From assembly GCA_023429135.1 (NCBI GenBank), contig JAEYWD010000111.1, positions 1 to 64,000 of the forward strand: a stretch of DNA of 64,000 bases. The letters run 5' to 3'. How positions within the stretch are numbered: position 1 is the first letter of the stretch; each line of letters begins with the position of its first letter. The position numbers were made by a program, and so were the translations under genes. The notes beneath the pieces were generated by a model. It did no database searches, had not been told where the DNA came from, and worked only from the letters and a program-made list of their open reading frames with translations. This DNA is from Bacteroidota bacterium (GTDB lineage: Bacteria > Bacteroidota > Bacteroidia > Bacteroidales > JAAUTT01). Of the stretch, positions 51,245 through 61,400 are shown piece after piece.

Positions 51245-52762
51245 TTAAACATAGTCTTCTTCCATCCTTTTAATTCTGATGCGGCGGTTTCGGTTTATGC
51301 GCCAGATTCCATAACCAATAATCAGCAAAACAGGTAACGAAAAATTCAGGATCTTCATGAGCAGTCGGGTTGCGTCGCTCACATGGTCGAGGGGCCGCAT
51401 CGTAACACCTTTGGTGCGCAGTTGAATAAGGCCGGTATCGTCGGTGAGCCAATCGACTGCGTTTACGAAAAAGTTGGCATTGTCGGGATTAATCTGATGA
51501 GCTTGCCGGCCTTCTCCGTTAACAGCAAAATCGCCGTCGCCTACCACAATCATCTTACTGGGTTTGTTTCCTCCAAAGTTACCGGTAAAAGCGGCAGCTA
51601 CCACCAGATTCTTAGAAGGAAAATCTTTTTCGGACCACTCCCGGTTGAGGTCAAAATTAACGGGAACAGGTTGCATATTCGATTGCTCCGAAGTTTGTAC
51701 CAAGGGGAGATATTGTTTCGACGCGTCGCCTTTATAGCTTACGGTACTGGCAAAACTCATGATTATTGCCTCCAGTCCTTCGGTAACCGGATGTTTGGTA
51801 AAAGTTTTGAGGACCGGGAAGTATGGGAATTCCAACTGCCGGGTAAGCATATAACCCATTTGCTGTTCCTGAACGCTTACCACCCCGCATAAAGCATCGG
51901 TAACAAAGTTTTCTTCAATCAATATTCCCTTTTTTTCGAGCCATTTTTCAAAACCTGTGTTTACGGCGATACCTATACCCTGCGACATTTGTCCTTCAAC
52001 CCGGTTAAGCGCTATGAGAAGGTTACCACCTTCGCTTAAAAAGCGGTCGAGTTGATCAAGATAAGCAGTTTCTACTGAATCGCGCGGCGCAACAATAGCG
52101 ATGGTTTTATAGCGGTTGAGCATGTAAGAGGTGTCGTTAAGAAAAACAGGATCAATCTGGTACATTACGTCCAGTTCGCTGTATACCTGCTGAAATGCGC
52201 CCAATGATGGTTGTCCCTGCCCCTGAAGGAAGCCTATAAGCGGTTTGTTGGCAACCGAAAGTTTACGAATGGCAGTTGTAAGTGCATATTCCATGGCGGC
52301 ACCCGGCTGAATAACAGGAATGGGTTCGGATTTTTCTCCCATTTGCACTACAGCCCCAATAAAAGCTTTTTGCTGTTTTACCTGGTCTTTTTCGGTTGAG
52401 TTAAGTAACACAGCTCTTACACCAGCCTGAGCAGCCTTTTGCTCGGTTTCTTCGTTTCCGGCAGGATCGATAAATTCAAATTTAACCTTGTTTTTAGAGA
52501 GACTGGAATATTCTACAAGTAAATCCTTAAAATCGCGCCGGGCTTTGATGAGTTCGGGAGGAACGTCCTTGGAGAAATAAGCAGTTATGGTAACGTTTTC
52601 CTTCAGATTTTTCAGAATGTCCTTGGTCGATTTACTTAAAGTATAAGCTTTATCGGCTGTAAAATCCAATCGCAGAAAAAAGCTGACGGAAAGAAAATTC
52701 AGCAAAAGAATTACTCCTGTAGTTAAAGCAATTTTGTATGGTATGGTTTTACTACTCTTCAT
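51245..52762 (-). CDS. gldG: GldG, substrate-binding-like component of the Gld ABC transporter
   Basis: This is an about 505-residue membrane-anchored protein. One N-terminal helix (IALTTGVILLLNFLSVSFFL) is followed by a DUF4350-like periplasmic domain (DILKNLKENVTITAYFSKDV, VKFEFIDPAGNEETEQKAAQ, GFLQGQGQPSLGAFQQVYSE). A C-terminal helix (LMKILNFSLPVLLIIGYGIW) ends in an RR-rich tail. This is the GldG organisation from gliding Bacteroidota. The start giving MKSSKTIPYK, 13 bases after the gldF stop, is chosen over an upstream in-frame one that overlaps gldF. The transported substrate is unknown. Confidence 0.9.
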   Translation of the reverse strand: MKSSKTIPYKIALTTGVILLLNFLSVSFFLRLDFTADKAYTLSKSTKDILKNLKENVTITAYFSKDVPPELIKARRDFKDLLVEYSSLSKNKVKFEFIDPAGNEETEQKAAQAGVRAVLLNSTEKDQVKQQKAFIGAVVQMGEKSEPIPVIQPGAAMEYALTTAIRKLSVANKPLIGFLQGQGQPSLGAFQQVYSELDVMYQIDPVFLNDTSYMLNRYKTIAIVAPRDSVETAYLDQLDRFLSEGGNLLIALNRVEGQMSQGIGIAVNTGFEKWLEKKGILIEENFVTDALCGVVSVQEQQMGYMLTRQLEFPYFPVLKTFTKHPVTEGLEAIIMSFASTVSYKGDASKQYLPLVQTSEQSNMQPVPVNFDLNREWSEKDFPSKNLVVAAAFTGNFGGNKPSKMIVVGDGDFAVNGEGRQAHQINPDNANFFVNAVDWLTDDTGLIQLRTKGVTMRPLDHVSDATRLLMKILNFSLPVLLIIGYGIWRINRNRRIRIKRMEEDYV

Positions 52763-52775
52763 TACGAAAACTTTT

Positions 52776-53501
52776 TTAACCTGAAATATGACGTTTGGCC
52801 ATGTTTGCTTCTGTAGCAACGAGGCCCAGGAAAATCAGAGAAAGGAAATAAATCACATCTTTGGTGTCGATCACGCCGCGGGCAATGGATTCGAAATGAT
52901 CGGACACGCTGGCATAACTGAATATTTCGCCGATAGTACCTTTAAGGTTACTACCAATCATCCCGAAAATCAGATGAAAAAATATTCCAATTATCCAGGC
53001 CAGAAGCAATGCCACAATCTGGTTATTCGTTACAGAACTGGTATACAGTCCAATGCCCAGATATGCAGCACTCATTAATAAGAGTCCAAGATAGCCACAC
53101 CAAACAGCTCCATGGTCGACGGCGCCAAGAGAGGCTATGGAGAAATAGTAAGGAAGCGTAAAAGCAATTGTTATAGCTATGAGTACAATTCCTGAAATAA
53201 ACTTACCGGTAATTACCTGCCAGTCGGTAACAGGCTTAGTGAGCAATAACTCTATTGTGCCCGATTTTTTCTCTTCGGCAATCATGCGCATGGTGATAGC
53301 AGGTATGAAGAAATAAAGCGTCCAGTATGCTACGCTGAAGAAGGCCTGCATATCTGCTTGTCCAAGAATAAAAACATTTCGGCCCATAAACCAGGTAAAT
53401 AAACCAGTGAGAGCCAGAAATATAATAATAATCAGGTAAGCAATGAGAGAATCGAAGAATACATTGAGTTCTCTTTTTGCTATTATCCATACTTTGTTCA
53501 T
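52776..53501 (-). CDS. gldF: GldF, ABC-2-type permease
   Basis: This is a 241-residue ABC-2 permease with six membrane helices (LIAYLIIIIFLALTGLFTWF, VAYWTLYFFIPAITMRMIAE and others). The ABC-2 loop EEKKSGTIELLLTKPVTDWQ is conserved. Between gldA (11 bases upstream) and gldG in one operon, it forms the channel part of the Gld transporter. Confidence 0.9.
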   Translation of the reverse strand: MNKVWIIAKRELNVFFDSLIAYLIIIIFLALTGLFTWFMGRNVFILGQADMQAFFSVAYWTLYFFIPAITMRMIAEEKKSGTIELLLTKPVTDWQVITGKFISGIVLIAITIAFTLPYYFSIASLGAVDHGAVWCGYLGLLLMSAAYLGIGLYTSSVTNNQIVALLLAWIIGIFFHLIFGMIGSNLKGTIGEIFSYASVSDHFESIARGVIDTKDVIYFLSLIFLGLVATEANMAKRHISG

Positions 53502-53512
53502 AAGTAGAACTT

Positions 53513-54442
53513 TTAATTCAATGTTAATTCTCTGAAAATATCTTCGAGTTTGGTTTCGACAGGAGTAAGTTCAGTAATAACCCAGTTTTTATCCCTGCAG
53601 AGTACGAAAACTTCGCGGCGTGAAGAAAGTCCGGGTTTGCTCTGAACTTCGAATACCGATTTTCCTGATTCGATAAAATCTACCATTTCGACACCAGGCA
53701 AATTTTGCAAAGCAGTGTAAATATCGTTTACAGCACCATCTTCAACCGTAACTTTAAGAATTTCCCTGCCGGTAGCCTTTTTGCGAAGCTCTCCGGGAGT
53801 GCCGTCGGCAACTATTTTACCTTTTTTAATGATCATGATGCGGTCGCAGGTAGCTTCCACTTCGGCCAGGATATGGGAGCTGAGAATGACGGTTTTTTCC
53901 TTACCTATTTTCCTGATGAGTTCGCGGATTTCAACAATCTGGTTAGGATCCAGTCCGGTAGTAGGTTCGTCGAGAATAAGCACCTGAGGGTCGTGGATAA
54001 GCGCCTGGGCCAGTCCAACCCTTTGCTTGTAACCCTTTGACAATTCATTAATTTTTTTATGTTTTTCCGCCTCCAGTCCGCACACGTGCACCATATGACG
54101 AATCCGATCCTTTATTCTGCTCTTAGCCACCCCCTGTATTTCGGCGCAAAATGCCAGATAGTCGATAACTGCCATATCTTCGTAGAGTGGATTGGTTTCG
54201 GGGAGGTAGCCGATACATTTCTTCACCTCTTCGGGTTGGTCGAGAGTAGAATACTGGCCAACCTGAATATTACCTGAAGAAGGAGATAAAAATGTAGTGA
54301 TGGCCTTCATGGTGGTAGTTTTTCCGGCACCGTTAGGTCCCAGGAAACCAAGGATTTCACCGGTTTTCACTTCGAAGGAGAGATCGTCGACAGCTTTTTG
54401 TGATCCGTAGTTTTTACTTAAATTCTTAACAATAATATCCAT
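53513..54442 (-). CDS. gldA: GldA, ABC transporter ATP-binding protein
   Basis: This is a 309-residue ATPase with Walker A LGPNGAGKTTTMKAI, signature LSKGYKQRVGLAQALIHDP, Walker B VLILDEPTTGLDP and the H-loop ILSSHILAEVE. The C-terminal about 90 residues (DGTPGELRKKATGREILKV) are typical of ABC-2 exporters of the GldA/NatA type. It is the first gene of gldA-gldF-gldG. In Flavobacterium these genes are linked to gliding, but many non-gliding Bacteroidota keep them, so motility is not implied. Confidence 0.93.
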   Translation of the reverse strand: MDIIVKNLSKNYGSQKAVDDLSFEVKTGEILGFLGPNGAGKTTTMKAITTFLSPSSGNIQVGQYSTLDQPEEVKKCIGYLPETNPLYEDMAVIDYLAFCAEIQGVAKSRIKDRIRHMVHVCGLEAEKHKKINELSKGYKQRVGLAQALIHDPQVLILDEPTTGLDPNQIVEIRELIRKIGKEKTVILSSHILAEVEATCDRIMIIKKGKIVADGTPGELRKKATGREILKVTVEDGAVNDIYTALQNLPGVEMVDFIESGKSVFEVQSKPGLSSRREVFVLCRDKNWVITELTPVETKLEDIFRELTLN

Positions 54443-54470
54443 AATATATTATGAATGAATTTTGCGAACC

Positions 54471-54478
54471 CAAAAATA
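54471..54478 (-). promoter_or_regulatory. candidate -7 box of gldAFG
   Basis: TATTTTTG on the minus strand, 28 bases before the gldA start. The nearest TTG is only 15 bases upstream of it. Confidence 0.4.
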
Positions 54479-54649
54479 ATAAGCAATTAACTTCAAGAAA
54501 GTTAAGAAATGTTAAAAACAGAGGGTATTTGGATTGAAGATAAACCAAATAACTTTCCCTTGAGGAGAGAGGTTGTGTGAAAAGTGCCGGACGCTGAGAC
54601 TTCGGTGTGAGCCGGCTTTGGTGCAGACAGGCTCAGTCGAAGTGACAAT

Positions 54650-54672
54650 GAGGTTTCGACAGGCTCAACCTC
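54650..54672. repeat. REP-like hairpin, TCGACAGGCTC core
   Basis: The arms GAGGTT and AACCTC surround the core TCGACAGGCTC. A rearranged partial copy with CAGGCTCAGTCGAAG lies at about 54628. Confidence 0.6.
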
Positions 54673-54757
54673 TGGTATGGGGTTATTTGAACTGACTGCG
54701 AGCTGCCAAAAAGTCGCAAAATGTCAGTTAAATACGTCATAATGACCATATTGTAGT

Positions 54758-54774
54758 TTGGCACATAACTTGAA
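54758..54774 (+). promoter_or_regulatory. sigma-54-like promoter of hsp20
   Basis: TTGGCAC, then five bases, then TTGAA (54758-54774) fits the -24/-12 pattern (TGGCAC-N5-TTGC) except for one base (A for C) at -12. Upstream, GTCATAATGAC at 54736-54746 is a palindrome that could bind an activator. The predicted leader is about 40 bases, and a good SD GGAGG (54812-54816) precedes the start codon. Confidence 0.5.
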
Positions 54775-54822
54775 AAAAGTTAAACAACTTGAATGTTAAA
54801 CTAAAATTTTGGAGGAAAAATT

Positions 54823-55248
54823 ATGTTACCAATGACTAGAAACGCATGGCCAAGCCTGGTAGATGAATTTTTCGGAAAAGATTTACTGGGCAATATTATT
54901 GACGGTTTTACAGGAGTTAACATGCCCGCCGTCAATATTGCAGAAGAAAAGGATGATTTCAGGATTGAAGTGGCGGCTCCGGGCCTTGATAAGAAAGACT
55001 TCAAAATCGACCTGAACAACAATGTACTCACCATTTCATCGGAAAAAAATGATGAAAGGGAAGAAAAAAGTGAACGTTTTATGAGAAGGGAATTCAGTTA
55101 TTCATCGTTCAAACGTTCGTTCACATTACCGGAAACAGCTCAGGTGGATAGGATTGTTGCGAACCATAAGAATGGAATTCTTCAGATTACCATTCCTAAG
55201 AAAGAAGAAGCCAGAGTGAAACCACCCCGACAAATTGCAATAGAATAA
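54823..55248 (+). CDS. small heat-shock protein, Hsp20/alpha-crystallin family
   Basis: This is a 141-residue ATP-independent chaperone. The alpha-crystallin domain is complete: NIAEEKDDFRIEVAAPGLDK, then FKIDLNNNVLTISSEKND, the loop FMRREFSYSSFKRSFTLPE and the strand VANHKNGILQITIPK (usual A-x-x-x-n-G-v-L). A short N-terminal arm with WPSLVDEFFGKDLLG precedes it. No C-terminal I-x-I motif is obvious apart from RQIAIE. Single gene with its own promoter and terminator. Confidence 0.95.
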   Translation: MLPMTRNAWPSLVDEFFGKDLLGNIIDGFTGVNMPAVNIAEEKDDFRIEVAAPGLDKKDFKIDLNNNVLTISSEKNDEREEKSERFMRREFSYSSFKRSFTLPETAQVDRIVANHKNGILQITIPKKEEARVKPPRQIAIE

Positions 55249-55275
55249 ATGTCGTACCAAATGTTCATGATTGAA

Positions 55276-55308
55276 ATAGGCGGAGTTTTTAATTCCGCCT
55301 ATTTTTTT
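55276..55308 (+). terminator. terminator of hsp20
   Basis: The arms ATAGGCGGA and TCCGCCTAT with a nine-base loop are followed by TTTTTTT. It is a textbook intrinsic terminator, about 30 bases after the stop codon. Confidence 0.9.
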
Positions 55309-55497
55309 GTGTGTGAATCAGCAAGTAGAGCATATCCTTATAATAGATCTGGCATAAAATTTCATATCCCGCCTACCAATTACTGCCAAGGACGCTAGGA
55401 GGAGGAAAGCCTGGCTCAAACGAATTTAACCGTTGTAAAAATCGGACCGGAATAATTACTTTCAAAGTTAAATTATATTTTTGCGGAGTTCGGATAA

Positions 55498-56205
55498 ATG
55501 TGTTTTATGATTACACGCTGGGTAAAATTTTGCTGGAAGTATCTGCGCTGGGCCATTTTGGGATTTCTGGTTTTCTCGGTGGTAGGGGTAATTACCTATT
55601 CTTTTGTACGCCCTCCGTTTACATGGCTGATGTTTTCACGAGTAATCGAACAGATTTCGGATGAGAAAAAACCTAAAATAAAACACGACTGGGTTAACAT
55701 TGATGATATCTCTCCAAACCTCATACTAGCTGCCGTCGCAGCCGAAGATAATAATTTTACCACCCATTTCGGAGTCGATTTTAAAGCCATAAAAAAGGCC
55801 CAACAATATAATGAACGGAAAAAAGGGAGGAGAATACGCGGAGCCAGCACCATTACCCAGCAAACCTGCAAGAATGTTTTTTTATGGTCGTCGCGTTCGT
55901 ACATACGCAAAGGTTTTGAATTATACTTTACTTTTCTGGTGGAGGCAGTATGGTCCAAGAAGCGAATAATGGAAATGTACCTGAACATGATCGAAATGGG
56001 GGATGGTATATATGGAGCAGAAGCAGCCTCGCAGGCATTCTTTAAAAAACCGGCAAAGAATCTTACCAGGAGAGAGGCTGCTCTTATTGTGGCGGCATTT
56101 CCAAATCCACGAAAATACAAGGTTAACAATCCCAGCAGTTATCTGCAAAAACGTCAGCAAAAAATACTGTCGTTAATGAGAAATATTCAGGCGGTTGAGC
56201 TTTGA
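55498..56205 (+). CDS. mtgA: monofunctional peptidoglycan transglycosylase
   Basis: This is a 235-residue GT51 enzyme that polymerises lipid II glycan chains at the inner membrane. One N-terminal anchor (YLRWAILGFLVFSVVGVITY) is followed by the glycosyltransferase motifs AAVAAEDNNFTTHFGVD (catalytic Glu), RGASTITQQTCKNVFLW, KKRIMEMYLNMIEMGDGIYG and RREAALIVAAFPNP. No transpeptidase domain follows, which sets it apart from class A PBPs. A start nine bases later (55507) is also possible. Confidence 0.94.
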   Translation: MCFMITRWVKFCWKYLRWAILGFLVFSVVGVITYSFVRPPFTWLMFSRVIEQISDEKKPKIKHDWVNIDDISPNLILAAVAAEDNNFTTHFGVDFKAIKKAQQYNERKKGRRIRGASTITQQTCKNVFLWSSRSYIRKGFELYFTFLVEAVWSKKRIMEMYLNMIEMGDGIYGAEAASQAFFKKPAKNLTRREAALIVAAFPNPRKYKVNNPSSYLQKRQQKILSLMRNIQAVEL

Positions 56206-56381
56206 TTTTAAAAACATTTTAAACTGCTAATAAAAATAACTCTTTTGCAAATATTTCGTAAACGTGAACGTTTTTGATTCGTACCTGTTTTGATTAATAG
56301 TAATGCAGGTTTTTAAATTTTTTAACATCTTAGAAAGAGGTTAAACAAACAGAAATATTTATATTTGTTTTCGTTCAAAAC

Positions 56382-56747
56382 GTGAAAAGGTTGAAGTTGA
56401 AGAAATTATTAAAATTTTTCTTTGTATTCGTATTACTTGCTGCCCTGTTCAAGTTACAATACAGCAATTCGATTGCTGTTCGTGTAACCAAATCGGGATT
56501 CTATGCAGCTTTCGTTTCGCCTTTATCGCCTGCTCCGGAAAATCCATCACCAGAGAAGCCATTGTATCAAAAAGATGTGATCCGTTTGGAAGTATTCTTT
56601 TTGTTTCTTGTATTGCTCGTTTACTTTGTATTTACGTTTAATGTTTTTCAACTCCGGGCAGTGAGGATCTGGATTCCTGAAAAAGAAATTCCCGACCGGT
56701 ATTTTACCCGCCGTTTAAAGGATCGCGCACCCCCCTACAGGTTTTAG
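56382..56747 (+). CDS. small two-helix membrane protein, unknown function
   Basis: This is a 121-residue protein probably starting at a GTG codon (no better ATG is available near the N-terminus). The first helix (FFFVFVLLAALFKLQY) after a lysine-rich start resembles a signal or anchor. A proline-rich stretch SPLSPAPENPSPEKP and the second helix LEVFFLFLVLLVYFVFTFNV follow. The C-terminal tail is basic. No family recognised; it may be specific to this group. Lies between mtgA and the M23 peptidase gene, all on the same strand, with more than 100 bases on each side. Confidence 0.55.
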   Translation: MKRLKLKKLLKFFFVFVLLAALFKLQYSNSIAVRVTKSGFYAAFVSPLSPAPENPSPEKPLYQKDVIRLEVFFLFLVLLVYFVFTFNVFQLRAVRIWIPEKEIPDRYFTRRLKDRAPPYRF

Positions 56748-56847
56748 TGGCTATTTTGAATCGCCAGTTTTATTCCGGAAAACGCCGGAATAAGTAATCA
56801 TCTTTTTAAAACCTTTTTCTCTAATACCCAAACTATATAGAACTATT

Positions 56848-57717
56848 ATGAAATTATTATATATATTTTTCCTGTCGGCTTGTGTTCTGATTCTGCCTGG
56901 CCGGCTTGCTGCTCAAACGACTACCCATAACGACGAAATAGTTGAAGAATTTGACGATATTGATGCCGACAGTTCAAACATGAGCTGCAACGACTCCACT
57001 TTGATAATTGTACCGGGTTTCGATACAACCAAAGTTCCTGCTGCCGATTTATATAAATCGTGGAACCACTTTGCCGTTAATCCCTACAACACCAACCTTG
57101 TTAAAAAGCCAGACACCACTTCGATAGATCTTAAAGGATACTGTCATCCCAGGAAAAATTATCTGACTTCCGATTTTGGTTTCCGCAGGTACCGCCATCA
57201 TTACGGTGTGGATATTAAGATACAGACAGGCGACACCATATTTTCCTCTTTTGACGGAATGGTGCGAATATGCAAGTACAGTCGCTCCTATGGAAATTAT
57301 GTGGTTGTGAGGCATTATAACGGGCTTGAAACCATTTATGCCCATTTATCCAAATCTCTTGTAAGTCTGAACCAGGTTGTTAAGGCTGGTGAGCCACTTG
57401 GGCTTGGAGGCAATACAGGACGTTCAACCGGGCCTCATCTGCATTATGAAGTTCGTTATCTGGGGCAGTGTATTAATCCCCATGATATAATAGATTTTAA
57501 CAATTACGCGATTAAATCTGATGTGCTCAATTTAAGTGCCTCACATTTTGCCTACCTGATTGAAATCCAGAAGATACGTTATCATGTGGTTCGTCGGGGC
57601 GACACCCTGGGGAGAATAGCCATGAAGTACGGAACATCAGTAAGCAGGCTCTGTAAACTTAATAAAATCAAATCAACCAAGTTGCTTCGCATAGGTCAGA
57701 GAATCCGGTACACGTGA
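56848..57717 (+). CDS. exported M23 metallopeptidase with C-terminal LysM domain
   Basis: This is a 289-residue cell-wall hydrolase or amidase activator (signal ending GRLAAQ). Residues about 105-210 are an M23/LytM domain with zinc ligands in RHHYGVDI (H118, D122) and PHLHYE (H199), and an active-site His near 166 in TIYAHLS. Residues about 243-288 are a peptidoglycan-binding LysM domain (YHVVRRGDTLGRIAMKYGTS, LCKLNKI, LRIGQRIRY). All M23 zinc ligands are present, so it is probably active and not a degenerate EnvC-like factor. Confidence 0.93.
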   Translation: MKLLYIFFLSACVLILPGRLAAQTTTHNDEIVEEFDDIDADSSNMSCNDSTLIIVPGFDTTKVPAADLYKSWNHFAVNPYNTNLVKKPDTTSIDLKGYCHPRKNYLTSDFGFRRYRHHYGVDIKIQTGDTIFSSFDGMVRICKYSRSYGNYVVVRHYNGLETIYAHLSKSLVSLNQVVKAGEPLGLGGNTGRSTGPHLHYEVRYLGQCINPHDIIDFNNYAIKSDVLNLSASHFAYLIEIQKIRYHVVRRGDTLGRIAMKYGTSVSRLCKLNKIKSTKLLRIGQRIRYT

Positions 57718-57763
57718 TAAGATCTTATTTATTTAAGCCTTACAGGTTTTAAACCTGAAAGGT

Positions 57764-58297
57764 TTAAGGAGCATATTCGGTAAATAATTTGCCGAATTTT
57801 TCCAATTTGGGTGCAATCACAAAACTGCAGTACGGCTGCGATGGATTATTGGCATAATAATTCTGATGATAGTCTTCCGCTTTATAAAAGTTTGAATAAG
57901 GTACTATTTCTGTGATTATGGGATTTGGGAAGAGCTTTTCCTTTTCAAGTTTCTGCTTAACATTTTCGGCTTGTTCCTTTTGGTTTTCGTTCATATAGAA
58001 GATTACTGACCGGTATTGGGTACCCACATCGTTGCCCTGGCGGTTCAGTGTTGTAGGATCATGTGTAAGAAAGAAAATTCGTAAAATCTTTTCCAAGCTG
58101 ACCTGCACCGGATTAAATTCCAGGCGCACTACCTCGGCATGGCCGGTGGTTCCATTACATACTTCGCGATAAGCTGGATTTTTGATAAAACCTCCTGCAT
58201 AGCCCGATTCTATTCTGGTTATCCCGGGAACCTTTTTAAAAACAGCCTCGGTACACCAGAAGCATCCTCCTCCCAGAATTATCACTTCATTCTCCAT
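57764..58297 (-). CDS. msrA: peptide-methionine (S)-S-oxide reductase
   Basis: This 177-residue repair enzyme reduces methionine S-sulfoxide. The catalytic GGGCFWCTEAVF motif is near the N-terminus, followed by GYAGGFIKNPAY, GHAEVVRLEF and the late GNDVGTQYRSVIFY. The start giving MENEVIILGGG is chosen; an upstream in-frame start would add 24 residues not seen in the family. No MsrB domain is fused and no signal peptide is present, so it is cytoplasmic. Confidence 0.95.
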   Translation of the reverse strand: MENEVIILGGGCFWCTEAVFKKVPGITRIESGYAGGFIKNPAYREVCNGTTGHAEVVRLEFNPVQVSLEKILRIFFLTHDPTTLNRQGNDVGTQYRSVIFYMNENQKEQAENVKQKLEKEKLFPNPIITEIVPYSNFYKAEDYHQNYYANNPSQPYCSFVIAPKLEKFGKLFTEYAP

Positions 58298-58492
58298 AAA
58301 AACATTTTTAACATAAAATTGGAAACGACCCTTATTGAATACTGATGATACCTTATATTTGTCTTGCAATTCTTCTAACCCTCCTTAACAATATTGTGAT
58401 TTAAAAGTTCTTCCGCACTGGATGCTGTTGTTTAAAATTTGTAAATTTACCCATCAATGGAATAATTTCGCACAAATCTCACTCACCGGAAC

Positions 58493-61400
58493 ATGTTTAA
58501 TTATATTATTCAGTTTTCAATACGCAATAAGCTATTTGTTGGCATTACAGTGCTGTTTTTATTTTTAACGGGAATTTATGCGATGCTCAAACTCCCTGTT
58601 GATGCAGTTCCCGATATCACCAACAACCAGGTCCAGATTGTTACAGTTGTCCCTTCGCTGGCTCCCCAGGAGGTGGAAAAATATATTACAGCACCTGTAG
58701 AAATCGGGATGGCAAACATTCTGAACGTTCAGGAGATACGATCGATTTCGCGATTCGGACTATCGGTGGTTACTGTTGTTTTTAAAGACAAGGTTCCCAT
58801 TCTGAATGCCCGGCAGCTAGTGAACGAGCAAATTCAAATTGTTACCGAAGAACTTCCGCAGGGTTATGGCAAGCCGCAGTTAATGCCCATTACTACCGGA
58901 CTAGGAGAAATATTCCAGTATACCCTTGAAGTAAAGGACGGTTTTGGACATTTGTACGATGTTACAGAATTACGTACCATTCAGGATTGGATTGTAAAGC
59001 GTCAACTTTCGGGCATTCCGGGGATAGTTGAGATCAGCAGTTTTGGCGGATACCTGAAACAGTATGAAGTGGCTGTAGACCCTGTTTTACTGAGAAGCAT
59101 GAATGTTACCATTGATGAAGTTTACAACGCGCTCTCGGCAAATAATCAGAACTCAGGAGGCAGTTACATCGAGAAGTACAACAATGCTTATTACATTCGC
59201 ACGGAAGGGACTGTGCAAAGCTTCACCGACATAGAAGATATTGTGGTGAAGTCGGACAATGGAGTTCCTGTAAAGATAAGGAATGTTGGCAAGGTGAGGT
59301 TTGGGTCGGCGAACCGTTTTGGAGCCATGACCAAAAACGGAGAGGGAGAATGTGTGGGAGGCATCACCCTGATGCTGAAAGGCGCAAATTCGTCGGATGT
59401 TATAGCTGAAGTTAAGAAAAGGGTGGAAAAGGTACAGAAACTGTTGCCCGAAGGAGTTTACCTTAAACCTTACCTCGACAGATCGCGTCTTGTAAAAAAG
59501 ACAATCACAACCGTTTCGCGCAACCTGGTGGAAGGCGGTTTAATTGTAATTTTTGTGCTGGTGTTGTTGCTGGGAAATTTCAGAGCCGGACTGATTGTGG
59601 CATCCGTTATTCCTCTTTCCCTGTTGTTTGCTTTTATCATGATGCAACTGTTTGGTGTCAGTGCCAACCTGATGTCACTGGGAGCCATCGACTTTGGGAT
59701 TGTTGTGGATGGGGCCGTGATTATAGTGGAGAGTATTATACATCACATTTATGTACATCATAAGGGGCAAACCCTTACTAAAGAAGAAATGGACAAAGTT
59801 GTATTTGAAACAACCTCCAACATTTATAAATCAGCGGCATTCGGGGTTTTCATAATTCTGATCGTGTTTTTCCCTATCCTTACGCTTACAGGTATCGAAG
59901 GCAAAATGTTTGTTCCGATGGCACAAACCGTGAGTTTCACTATTATCGGCGCATTATTGCTCTCGGTTACTTATGTACCCATGGTAACTTCGCTTTTCCT
60001 GAAGAGAAAGATTGAAGTCAAACGCACCATCTCCGATAAAATTATGGATTTTCTGAAGCGAAGCTATATTCCGGTTTTACGATGGGCACTTAGGGTGAAG
60101 TACCCGATTCTTACAGCAACCTTAATTGTTTTTGTACTTAGCATTTGGGGCTTCAGACATTTGGGAGGGGAATTCATTCCCAATCTTGAAGAAGGAGATC
60201 TGGCGATGCAGATGAGTCTTCCTCCCGGAAGTTCCTTAACCGAAAGTATGGAAATAGCCGGGAGAGCCGAGAAAATGCTTATCGATAACTTTCCGGAAGT
60301 GAATGAAGTAATTTCAAAAATAGGCACGGCCGAGGTACCTACCGATCCCATGGCTGTTGAGGATGCCGACATTATGATCACCATGAAGGACCGCGATGAG
60401 TGGGTAAGTGCCAAATCGCGCGAAGAGCTTGTGAATAAAATGAAAGAAAAGCTCAATACGGTGGCCGGAGCATCGTTCGATTTTACACAACCCATTCAGT
60501 TGCGCTTTAATGAATTAATGACCGGAGCGAAAACCGACATTGCTATCAAGATTTTTGGTGAGGATATGGATGAGCTTTACAAAAAAGCCAACGAAGCAGC
60601 ATCCATCATCTCGAAAATCCAGGGCGCTGCCGACGTAAAAGTGGAACAGATTGCCGGTCTTCCGCAACTTGTGGTGAGTTATAACCGGCAAAAAATGGCT
60701 CAGTTTGGTTTGAATATTGACCAGTTAAATGGTATCATCTCGGCAGCTTACGCCGGCGAGAAGGCAGGAGTGGTTTTTGAGGGAGAGAAAAAGTTCGACC
60801 TTGTAGTCCGGTTAAATATAGATAACAGACACGATGTAGAACTTAACAGGCTGTTTGTTCGTACCGCCAAGGGGCAGCAAATACCTGTAGGCGAAGTTGC
60901 TGAGGTAAAATTTATCACAGGCCCCATGCAGATAAGCAGGGATAATACGATGCGAAGAGTAATCATTGGCATAAACGTGCGTAACCGCGATATCGAAAGC
61001 CTGATTGCCGAAATACGTACCAATCTCGAAAGCCGTCTTCAGCTTAAGCCCGGTTATTCGATCTCTTACGGAGGTCAGTTCCAAAATCTTGAGGCAGCGA
61101 AAAAACGTTTGAGTATTGCTATCCCTCTTGCTTTGGGGTTAATAATGCTGTTGTTATTTTTCACCTTCAACTCCCTGAAGTATGCTATACTGATATTTAC
61201 TGCAGTGCCTTTATCGGCCATCGGGGGAATAGCTGCTCTTGCTATCCGGGGGATGCCATTCAGCATCTCGGCAGGTGTTGGGTTTATTGCCCTCTTTGGT
61301 GTTTCGGTGTTAAACGGTATAGTGTTGATCGGCTACTACAACAAGCTCCATAAAGACGGGATGCCATTGGGCGATCTGGTGGTCGAGGGCGCCCTTACCC

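Noticed and set aside
52762..53513. Gliding motility as a trait of the organism from gldAFG alone
   Set aside because: These genes occur in many non-gliding Bacteroidota, and no other gld or spr genes are in the window.
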